Source: an uncultured Oceanospirillaceae bacterium | GTDB lineage: Bacteria > Pseudomonadota > Gammaproteobacteria > Pseudomonadales > Balneatricaceae | Assembly (NCBI GenBank): GCA_937136055.1 | Contig: CAKZOD010000014.1 | Coordinates: 1-33,983, forward strand | Direction of reading: 5' to 3' | Length of the DNA: 33,983 nt | Shown here: piece by piece, positions 26,823 through 33,983 of the stretch | How the letters are laid out: the number at the start of each line of letters is the position of its first letter | Numbering within the stretch: the stretch's first letter is position 1 | The notes under the pieces: generated by a model | Database searches by the model: none | The model's input: the letters and a program-made list of their open reading frames with translations, nothing else | What the model was told of the DNA's origin: nothing | Position numbers and translations under genes: made by a program

Positions 26823-27754
26823 TGAAAGGCAAGCCGTTATTTTTTACAATCGTCCTACTAGTCGTAGTGTTGATAGGTTCTAAATCGCTTTATATTGTTC
26901 AAGAAACTGAAAGAGCTGTGAAATTACAGTTTGGTGAAGTTGTAGAGGCAGATGTGCCGGCAGGTTTGCATGTGTTGGTTCCTTTCGTGAACAAAGTACG
27001 CAAGTTTGATGGTCGTCTGTTGACTTTGGATAGTCGTGCACAGGCGTTTTTGACAAGTGAGAAGAAGCGTTTGATTGTGGACTCATTTGTTAAGTGGCGC
27101 ATCATTGATGTTGAAAAATACTATACAGCAACATCAGGTGATGAGTTTCGTGCTTCTGATTTGATCTCTGTGCGTGTGGAAACTCAGCTACGTAACCAAT
27201 TTGGTAAACGAACGCTGAATGAGGTTGTTTCTGGTGAGCGTGAGAAGCTGATGGCGGATGTTAAGCAGTGGCTTAACGATCCAACTGAGGCGCGTAAAGC
27301 GGGTGATGATTTTGCTGAAGGTTTGAAAGATCTTGATGGTGTTGGTAAATCAATCGGTGTTGAAATCGTTGATGTTCGAATCAAGAAAATTGAACTACCA
27401 CCAGAGGTGTCTAACTCTGTATACGATCGTATGCGTACTGAACGTGAACGTCTAGCACGTGAGCTTCGTTCACGTGGTAAAGAAGTTGCTGAAGGTATTC
27501 GCGCAGATGCAGATAGAGAAAAGACTATCTTATTGGCCGAGGCTTATAAAACTTCAGAAACTACGCGTGGTCAAGGTGATGCGAAGGCGTCTGCAACTTA
27601 TGCCAATGCATTTAAAAAAGACCCTGAGTTTTATAAGTTTACCCGTAGCTTGAAAGCCTATGAAGAGTCGTTTACTGGTAATGGCGATGTGATGATGCTT
27701 AAGCCGGATAGTGAATTCTTTGATTACTTTTCTAAGCCGAAAGGGGCTAATTAA
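26822..27754 (+). CDS. hflC: FtsH protease modulator HflC
   Basis: A 310-residue partner of HflK. One N-terminal transmembrane segment (about 6-25) is followed by the SPFH domain opening with VQETERAVKLQFGEVV. The family motif YDRMRTERERLARELRSRGKEVAEGIR is at about 201-227 and leads into the long helix. The start overlaps the hflK stop by one base (TAATG), as expected for subunits made in matched amounts. A strong terminator follows 58 bases downstream. Confidence 0.96.
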   Translation: MKGKPLFFTIVLLVVVLIGSKSLYIVQETERAVKLQFGEVVEADVPAGLHVLVPFVNKVRKFDGRLLTLDSRAQAFLTSEKKRLIVDSFVKWRIIDVEKYYTATSGDEFRASDLISVRVETQLRNQFGKRTLNEVVSGEREKLMADVKQWLNDPTEARKAGDDFAEGLKDLDGVGKSIGVEIVDVRIKKIELPPEVSNSVYDRMRTERERLARELRSRGKEVAEGIRADADREKTILLAEAYKTSETTRGQGDAKASATYANAFKKDPEFYKFTRSLKAYEESFTGNGDVMMLKPDSEFFDYFSKPKGAN

Positions 27755-27812
27755 GTATCCAAGTACAAAAATGATGTAACTAGTTGCATAATTAATGTTA
27801 GAATAGATCAAG

Positions 27813-27841
27813 CCGGACTAATACGTTAGTCCGGTTTTTTT
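27813..27841 (+). terminator. Intrinsic terminator after hflC
   Basis: CCGGACTAA (27813-27821) pairs perfectly with TTAGTCCGG (27826-27834) around a 4-base loop, followed by seven T residues. It closes the hfq-hflX-hflKC unit and implies a separate promoter for yjeT-hisZ-purA between about 27842 and 27900. Confidence 0.92.
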
Positions 27842-27910
27842 GTGGCTGTCAGAAAGTAAAATGCTTAATGGCTTCTATGAAAACGTGTTTAATACTCTGG
27901 GGATCTGGTT

Positions 27911-28108
27911 TTGCCAAACGATTTGCTATATGAGCTTTTTTTAGCGTTTTGTTTGATGTTGGTTATAGAAGGTATTTTGCCTTTTTTGTATCCCCAGCGC
28001 TGGCGTACCCTTGTTGAGCAGCTCAGTGAAATCGATAATTCAGCATTGCGGATTATGGGATTTGTGAGCATGTTAGCAGGTATATGTGGGCTTTATTTAG
28101 CACGTTAA
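27911..28108 (+). CDS. yjeT: DUF2065 small membrane protein (YjeT)
   Basis: A 65-residue protein, the same length as E. coli YjeT. It has two hydrophobic segments (about 8-27 and 47-63) with the family core VIEGILPFLYPQRWR between them and LRIMGFVSMLAGICGLY at the end. The function is unknown; it is nearly always next to hflC and hisZ or purA. The start used is TTG 27911, with GGGGA (about 27898-27902) upstream; a slightly later start is possible. It stands on the far side of the hflC terminator and so may be transcribed with hisZ. Confidence 0.87.
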   Translation: MPNDLLYELFLAFCLMLVIEGILPFLYPQRWRTLVEQLSEIDNSALRIMGFVSMLAGICGLYLAR

Positions 28109-28177
28109 TACTAGTGAATAGTTTAGCAGATTGTATTTGCCAAGCGTAATGCACGCAGGTAAAGATTGGAGAAAAAA

Positions 28178-29380
28178 ATGGCTTTAGCTGAGCGTTGGCT
28201 ATTACCGGATGGTGTAAAAGAAATTCTTCCGCCAAAAGCACGCCAAGTTGAAGTGCTTAGAAGGCGTTTACTCGACTTATATGACAACTGGGGTTACGAG
28301 CAAGTAATGCCACCTCTTGTTGAGCATTTAGAGTCGTTGTTAACAGGTGTTGGCAAAGATTTAGATATCAATACCTACAAGCTAGTAGATCAAGAGTCTG
28401 GGCATTCATTAGGTTTACGTGCGGATATAACGCCACAAGTAGCGCGAATTGATGCGCACAGAATGGATCATCAAGGTGCAAATCGTCTGTGCTATTGTGG
28501 ATCTGTTGTTCATACACGCGCTGAAAATATGCTGGCTTCTCGAAACCCTTTGCAGTTAGGGGCTGAAATATACGGTCATGCAGGTATTGAAAGTGACGTA
28601 GAAGTTGTCTCTTTGATGATTGAGACTCTACTAGCCTGCGGTATTGAGAAAGAGCTTACCTTAGATTTAGGTCATGTTGATGTTTTCAGAGGTGTTGTAG
28701 CTGAGGCTGGTTTGAATGATGAGCAGCATAAGCACTATCATCGATTAGTACAGGCTAAAGCCTTACCAGAATTAAGTGCCTTTGTAGCATCCTTAGAGTT
28801 AACTGCTGAATTAGAACAGATTCTTTTGGCTTTACCTCGCATGAATGGTGGCATAGAAGTTTTACAAAATGCACAGCAAGTACTGGTTAACGCTCCGTTA
28901 GTTGTTAAGCAGGCAATAAGTTACTTAGAACAATTAGCTGAAAAGATCAGTAAGCGGTATCCCGCTGTTGATCTATATTTTGATTTAGCAGAGTTACGTG
29001 GTGCAAATTACCATACAGGTGTTGTGTTTTCGGCATTGTCACCAAGCTTTGCGCAAACGATTGCCAAGGGTGGTCGTTATGACTGTATCGGTGAAGATTT
29101 TGGGCGCTCACGTCCGGCCACTGGTTTCAGTACAGATTTAGTGATACTTAGTGATATTAGTGAAAATATTGCGATGCGTGCGGGTGTTTTGGCGCCGGCA
29201 GGTGAAGAGTTGTCTTTGTTGGTTGCCATTGATGAGCTGCGTAAGCAGGGTCAGCGTGTGATACAAAGATTGCCAGAAGATGATCATGAGGCGCAATTGT
29301 TCTGTGATCGTGTATTGGAAAAACAAGCGGATAGCTGGGTAGTAGTGCCTAGAGATCCTAATCTTAAACTTAAGAATTAA
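28178..29380 (+). CDS. hisZ: ATP phosphoribosyltransferase regulatory subunit HisZ
   Basis: A 400-residue paralogue of histidyl-tRNA synthetase lacking aminoacylation motifs. The class II fold is recognisable: PDGVKEILPPKA at the start, YKLVDQESGHSLGLRADITPQVAR, and GGRYDCIGEDFGRSRPATGFS near the end. HisZ associates with the short form of HisG to make the first enzyme of histidine synthesis feedback-sensitive, so the genome should encode a short HisG elsewhere. The frame opens at TTG 28166, but ATG 28178 has GGAG at 28168-28171 with a 6-base spacing. purA follows after 9 bases, a conserved pair. Confidence 0.95.
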   Translation: MALAERWLLPDGVKEILPPKARQVEVLRRRLLDLYDNWGYEQVMPPLVEHLESLLTGVGKDLDINTYKLVDQESGHSLGLRADITPQVARIDAHRMDHQGANRLCYCGSVVHTRAENMLASRNPLQLGAEIYGHAGIESDVEVVSLMIETLLACGIEKELTLDLGHVDVFRGVVAEAGLNDEQHKHYHRLVQAKALPELSAFVASLELTAELEQILLALPRMNGGIEVLQNAQQVLVNAPLVVKQAISYLEQLAEKISKRYPAVDLYFDLAELRGANYHTGVVFSALSPSFAQTIAKGGRYDCIGEDFGRSRPATGFSTDLVILSDISENIAMRAGVLAPAGEELSLLVAIDELRKQGQRVIQRLPEDDHEAQLFCDRVLEKQADSWVVVPRDPNLKLKN

Positions 29381-30685
<1,305 letters not shown>

Positions 30686-30708
30686 ATGCGCTTGATAGTT
30701 TAGATATT

Positions 30709-30745
30709 AAAAAGCCACTAATGCGCGAGCATTAGTGGCTTTTTT
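30709..30745. terminator. Bidirectional terminator between purA and suhB
   Basis: AAAAAGCCACTAATGC (30709-30724) pairs perfectly with GCATTAGTGGCTTTTT (30729-30744) around GCGA, with T-tracts usable in both directions. It lies 23 bases beyond purA and 69 bases beyond the convergent suhB stop. Confidence 0.93.
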
Positions 30746-30814
30746 GTGTCCTGAAAAGGCTTTAGAGTTTAAAAGGTCTAAAGCCTATAATTGATTTGCT
30801 AGGTGTGTTTTGTG

Positions 30815-31606
30815 TTAGTTGTTTAAAGCTTTGATAATGGCCTTAAAAACTTTAGGGCTAGCGCCAACTAGCGAAGAGGATTTCTTAAAGTCAGGGCCGC
30901 CTTTAAGGTCGCCAACAAGTCCGCCAGCTTCCTGAATTAATAAAGCTGCGCTTAATACGGTAGCTTGCTGTAGGTTCTCTGCATAGCAACCGTCATTTCT
31001 ACCAGCAGCTGTTTGAGCAAAGATTAGGGCTGCGGAATCGCTATTTTGAAGGGTGCCTTTTTGTTGGTGCATTGTTCTGGTCATATTGATATGACGCTCT
31101 AACTTTTCTTCGTTGCCAGAAGTGTCGTTATAATTGCAGCAAATGTTTGAGGCTTCTAAGCCACGGTTATCCGTAACGCGAACACGGCGGCCGCTAAGTA
31201 CAGCGCCATAGCCACGACTAGCAGTAAATTCTTCACCAGTTAAAGGGTTGATGATCACAGCGTGTTCAATTTTTCCTTTGATAACAACAGCCATGCAAAT
31301 AGCAATTTGGCCGGAGCTGTTAGAAAAAGCGAGTGGGTTGTCAATAGCGCTGATATACCATGAAGCTTCTGTGATTTTACCTTGAGATCTGAAATCGCCA
31401 GTGAACTGCCCTTGGAGTGCGTGGTTCGGATAAGCTTTTTGAATAGTGTGAGCAATTGTCTGCTCTGATTTTTCTGTTGTTTCAGCGATTAATTGTGAAA
31501 CTTCGCTCTGTTCCGAACGGATAACTTCGAGTTTGTCTTGAGCGCGTTGAACTTGTTCGCTAGCAAGACGTGCTGCACGAAGGGCAATATTAAGCATTGG
31601 CTGCAT
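30815..31606 (-). CDS. suhB: SuhB-like inositol monophosphatase family protein, catalytic motifs lost
   Basis: A 263-residue protein that aligns end to end with E. coli SuhB (267): MQPMLNIALRAARLAS, a YPNHAL segment, EHAVIINPLTGEEFTASRGYGA, SAALIFAQTAAGRNDG and QEAGGLVGD are well kept. The metal-binding motifs are not. TEESGE has become GQFTGD (65-71 region, Q67-F68), DPLDGTT has become SAIDNPL (86-92, only D89 kept), and the PWDFAAG motif has become QATVLSA (about 214-220). The acidic residue of the NDFVTNVD motif is also gone. A working phosphatase is therefore unlikely. SuhB in E. coli also binds the rRNA antitermination complex, a role reported not to need phosphatase activity, which this protein could retain. 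The frame is intact, and the locus beside trmJ is the normal suhB locus. Confidence 0.88.
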   Translation of the reverse strand: MQPMLNIALRAARLASEQVQRAQDKLEVIRSEQSEVSQLIAETTEKSEQTIAHTIQKAYPNHALQGQFTGDFRSQGKITEASWYISAIDNPLAFSNSSGQIAICMAVVIKGKIEHAVIINPLTGEEFTASRGYGAVLSGRRVRVTDNRGLEASNICCNYNDTSGNEEKLERHINMTRTMHQQKGTLQNSDSAALIFAQTAAGRNDGCYAENLQQATVLSAALLIQEAGGLVGDLKGGPDFKKSSSLVGASPKVFKAIIKALNN

Positions 31607-31887
31607 TGTTAAAGAACCTGGTAAAATAAGTTTAAGATTATTACTCCCATTATATCATCTTGCTCTTTCAAGTGTCGCTAGTTATTACTAAATTAGTTTA
31701 CATAAACGAACATAAACACAAGATGCTGTGTAGTCCATAAATAAATCTTGTATGAGTTAGTAAGGTTTACAGCCTCAGTATCATGCTATTAATAATAGTT
31801 TAAGATTTAATAAACTCTGAGTAATGATGCTATCTCTCTGTATCAGCGTTCTGTTAATATAGCGACTTTTTACAGTTGGGTATAATC

Positions 31888-32640
31888 GTGTATACGAATA
31901 TTAAAATTGTCTTGGTTAATACAACGCACTCGGGAAATATTGGGGGTGTGGCAAGAGCAATGAAAAATATGGGGCTTAGTAACTTGGTGTTGGTTGAGCC
32001 AAAATCTTTTCCCAGTGATGAAGCAAGTGCGAGAGCAGCAGGGGCAGATGATTTATTAACTAGTGCAATTGTTGTGAGCTCTTTGCAAGAAGCGGTAGCG
32101 GATTGTGAATTAGTGTTCGGTACCAGTGCGCGAGAGCGTCATATACCTTGGCCGATTTTGGATCCAAGAGAAATGTCAGGCGTTGTCCAGCAGGCAAAAA
32201 AAGCAGATGATGAAAAGACGATCGCTGTTGTGTTTGGCCGTGAGGATCGTGGGCTTACTAATGAAGAGCTCCATTTGTGCCAGCACCACGTATGTATCCC
32301 GTCCGTTCAAGAATTTAGTTCGCTCAATATAGCAGCTGCTGTACAAGTAATTGCTTATGAGCTTCGCGTTGCATTTCTAAAAATGGAAGATCTAAAAAGC
32401 CTAGATGCACCAAAATGGGGAACATCTTGGGATGCGCCTTTAGCCACGCAGCAAGAGTTAGAGCTAATGTTTGAGCATTTCGAAAGTACAATGACAAAAA
32501 CAGAGTTTCTTGATCCCGATAACCCACGCCAGCTAATGACTCGTTTAAGAAGACTGTTGATGAGAGCATTACCCGATAAGATAGAAGTTAATATCCTTCG
32601 TGGAATGCTTACAAGTATCAGTAAAAAAATAGATAAATAA
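31888..32640 (+). CDS. trmJ: tRNA (cytidine/uridine-2'-O-)-methyltransferase TrmJ
   Basis: A 250-residue SPOUT methyltransferase (E. coli 246) that methylates the 2'-OH of position 32 in several tRNAs. Motifs: IVLVNTTHSGNIGGVARAMK at the N-terminus with the catalytic arginine, FGREDRGLTNEEL in the knot, and EFSSLNIAAAVQVIAYE in the third motif. The C-terminal extension typical of TrmJ is present. The open frame reaches a TTG at 31876, but GTG 31888 gives the E. coli-like start MYTNIKIVLV. The ribosome binding site is weak for both, so the start is uncertain by four codons. It is divergent from suhB, and iscS follows 33 bases after the stop, without cysE or iscR between. Confidence 0.92.
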   Translation: MYTNIKIVLVNTTHSGNIGGVARAMKNMGLSNLVLVEPKSFPSDEASARAAGADDLLTSAIVVSSLQEAVADCELVFGTSARERHIPWPILDPREMSGVVQQAKKADDEKTIAVVFGREDRGLTNEELHLCQHHVCIPSVQEFSSLNIAAAVQVIAYELRVAFLKMEDLKSLDAPKWGTSWDAPLATQQELELMFEHFESTMTKTEFLDPDNPRQLMTRLRRLLMRALPDKIEVNILRGMLTSISKKIDK

Positions 32641-32673
32641 TACTCCGCAACTTATTTGAATTGGAACAAAAGC

Positions 32674-33825
32674 ATGAAATTACCTCTCTACATGGATTAT
32701 GCAGCTAGCACTCCTGTCGACCCAAGAATAGCCGAAAAAATGATGGATTGTTTAACCATGGGTGGGAATTTTGCAAACCCGGCCTCAAGGTCGCATATCT
32801 ATGGTTGGAAAGCTGAGGAAGCGGTTGAGAGGGCTAGGCGTCAAGTTGCAGATTTAGTGGGGGCAGAGACAAGAGAGATTGTGTGGACATCAGGGGCTAC
32901 AGAATCTGATAATCTTGCTATAAAAGGATTAGCATATCAAAAGCAAGCGCAAGGGATGCATATAATAACCAGTACAGTAGAGCATAAAGCGGTTCTCGAT
33001 ACTTGCAGTCAGCTTCAAGATGAAGGGTTTGATGTTACCTTTATTAAGCCAGGTAGAGATGGCAGAGTAACTGTTGAGCAGTTAGAGGCAGCTATAAAGG
33101 AAGAAACAATTCTTGTCAGTCTCATGCATGTGAATAATGAGATAGGTACTATAAATGATATAAAAGCTCTGGGTGAATGTTGCGCTAAGCATTCCATAAG
33201 TTTTCATGTAGATGCTGCCCAGTCAGCTGGGAAGCTAGTAATAGATTTAAGTAAGCTAAATGTAGATATGATGTCTTTTTGTGCGCATAAAATTTATGGG
33301 CCGAAAGGGGTTGGTGCTTTATATATAAAACAGAAACCAAAAGTTAGAATAAAAGCACAGATTCATGGCGGTGGTCATGAGCGAGGTATGCGCTCAGGAA
33401 CGCTGCCGACCCATCAATTAGTTGGGATGGGAGAGTCGTTCGCGATGGCTGGAGAGCTAATTGATCAGCAGCATGCTGAACTCATAGCTCTGCGTGATTA
33501 TTTTTGGAATCGCATAAAGCAATTGCCAGATGCATCAATCAATGGTGGTTTTGAAAATAGAGTGCCAGGTAATATAAATATATGCTTTGGGAATATTGAT
33601 GGTGAGATGCTGCTTTTATCTTTAAAAGACCTTGCGGTATCAACAGGCTCTGCGTGTACATCGGCAAGTTTATTGCCGTCTTATGTTTTAAAAGAAATTG
33701 GTTTAACTGATGAGCAAGCGCATGGTTCATTGCGTATATCTTTTGGAAGGTATACTACAAAAGAAGAAGTAGAGTTCGCGGCAGATCTTATTATAAAGAC
33801 GGTAACCAAGTTGCAAAGTCTTTAG
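32674..33825 (+). CDS. iscS: Cysteine desulfurase IscS, short C-terminus
   Basis: A 383-residue PLP enzyme that takes sulfur from cysteine for iron-sulfur clusters and tRNA thiolation. It aligns without gaps to E. coli IscS: H104, D180 in HVDAAQ, the PLP lysine K206 in AHKIYGPKG, and catalytic C328 in GSACTSAS all hold the same numbers. It then ends at residue 383, about 21 residues short of the 404 in E. coli; the missing tail (PLWEMY...SIEWAHH in E. coli) contributes to IscU binding there. No reading frame downstream restores it. The frame opens at TTG 32656, but ATG 32674 gives the standard [10 protein letters not shown]. iscR, normally just upstream, is absent, and no iscU follows before the window ends. 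Confidence 0.94.
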   Translation: MKLPLYMDYAASTPVDPRIAEKMMDCLTMGGNFANPASRSHIYGWKAEEAVERARRQVADLVGAETREIVWTSGATESDNLAIKGLAYQKQAQGMHIITSTVEHKAVLDTCSQLQDEGFDVTFIKPGRDGRVTVEQLEAAIKEETILVSLMHVNNEIGTINDIKALGECCAKHSISFHVDAAQSAGKLVIDLSKLNVDMMSFCAHKIYGPKGVGALYIKQKPKVRIKAQIHGGGHERGMRSGTLPTHQLVGMGESFAMAGELIDQQHAELIALRDYFWNRIKQLPDASINGGFENRVPGNINICFGNIDGEMLLLSLKDLAVSTGSACTSASLLPSYVLKEIGLTDEQAHGSLRISFGRYTTKEEVEFAADLIIKTVTKLQSL

Positions 33826-33906
33826 TCGTGTAAAGCTGTGTAATGAGAGTTGAAGTGAAGTGTAATGAAGAAATAGCTGTTAATGTTAATTAAATTATTA
33901 AAAGAG

Positions 33907-33934
33907 TTGACGTCAGCGCTAACCTGTATATAAT
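33907..33934 (+). promoter_or_regulatory. Strong sigma70 promoter resembling an rRNA operon promoter
   Basis: TTGACG (33907-33912) is followed after 16 bases by a perfect TATAAT (33929-33934). Upstream, 33875-33905 is very A+T-rich, like an UP element. Downstream, TCGCCTCC matches the discriminator style of Pseudomonas-type rRNA promoters. An rRNA or tRNA operon probably begins just beyond the window; this is inference. An ATG at 33971 is too close to the edge to judge. Confidence 0.6.
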
Positions 33935-33983
33935 TCGCCTCCTCGCTTTCAGGGGTAACCCAAAAACGAGATGAAAATTAAAA

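Noticed and set aside
30815..31606. suhB as a pseudogene
   Set aside because: The frame is intact over 263 codons, the length and non-catalytic segments are conserved, and the start and terminator are normal. A pseudoenzyme fits better than a decaying gene.
31881..31886. TATAAT just before the trmJ start as its promoter
   Set aside because: Transcription would start downstream of the GTG codon that family alignment supports, and no good -35 is present.
33826..33906. Frameshifted remainder of the IscS tail after the stop
   Set aside because: None of the three forward frames reads like the family tail, and stops occur quickly in all.

Overview
The window reads as a contiguous piece of a gammaproteobacterial chromosome that leans moderately A+T-rich (judged by eye, not computed). 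Almost every gene is a core housekeeping gene. The block tsaE-amiB-mutL-miaA-hfq-hflX-hflK-hflC-yjeT-hisZ-purA, the pair orn/rsgA, a FabY-type ketoacyl synthase, an endonuclease-type MutL and the presence of HisZ point to the Pseudomonadales / Oceanospirillales / Cellvibrionales side of the class rather than to enterics. I cannot name the species. I see no CRISPR array, insertion sequence, prophage block or tRNA gene.

Layout. 1-126 is the tail of a UmuD-like S24 peptidase with no umuC after it. 383-2851 holds prfC and a TatD-family hydrolase. 2947-5329 (minus) is fabY followed by a small lipoprotein gene. 5848-7472 has two convergent OmpA-domain envelope genes separated by a strong terminator. 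7642-8513 (minus) is yciB-yciI, divergent from rnm-yciO, an H-NS-family gene and rluB (8686-11750). 11793-16694 (minus) carries rsgA, an HDOD-domain protein, psd and ygfZ. 16902-18567 is the convergent pair orn/queG. 18833-30685 is the long plus-strand block for tRNA modification (tsaE, miaA), cell separation (amiB), mismatch repair (mutL), RNA and ribosome control (hfq, hflX), membrane quality control (hflK, hflC), histidine synthesis regulation (hisZ) and purine synthesis (purA). 30815-33825 is suhB (minus) divergent from trmJ and iscS. The window ends with a strong rRNA-type promoter.

The most notable signals are at the right end. The SuhB protein sits in its normal place and has a full-length, well-conserved fold sequence, but nearly all metal-binding and catalytic motifs of the inositol monophosphatase family are replaced, so it looks like a pseudoenzyme. 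IscS keeps its PLP lysine and catalytic cysteine but stops about 21 residues early, lacking the tail that in E. coli contacts IscU. It is not preceded by iscR or cysE, and no iscU follows within the 158 bases left, which instead hold an rrn-like promoter. Two other conserved neighbourhoods have gaps: an H-NS-family gene lies where scpA-scpB are usual (between yciO and rluB), and nnr is absent between queG and tsaE. No convincing entirely new multi-gene system is visible.

Several starts were moved inward from the longest open frame on the basis of ribosome binding sites and family N-termini. TTG starts are supported for several genes. Intrinsic terminators are clear after the H-NS gene, hflC and purA, and between the two OmpA-domain genes.
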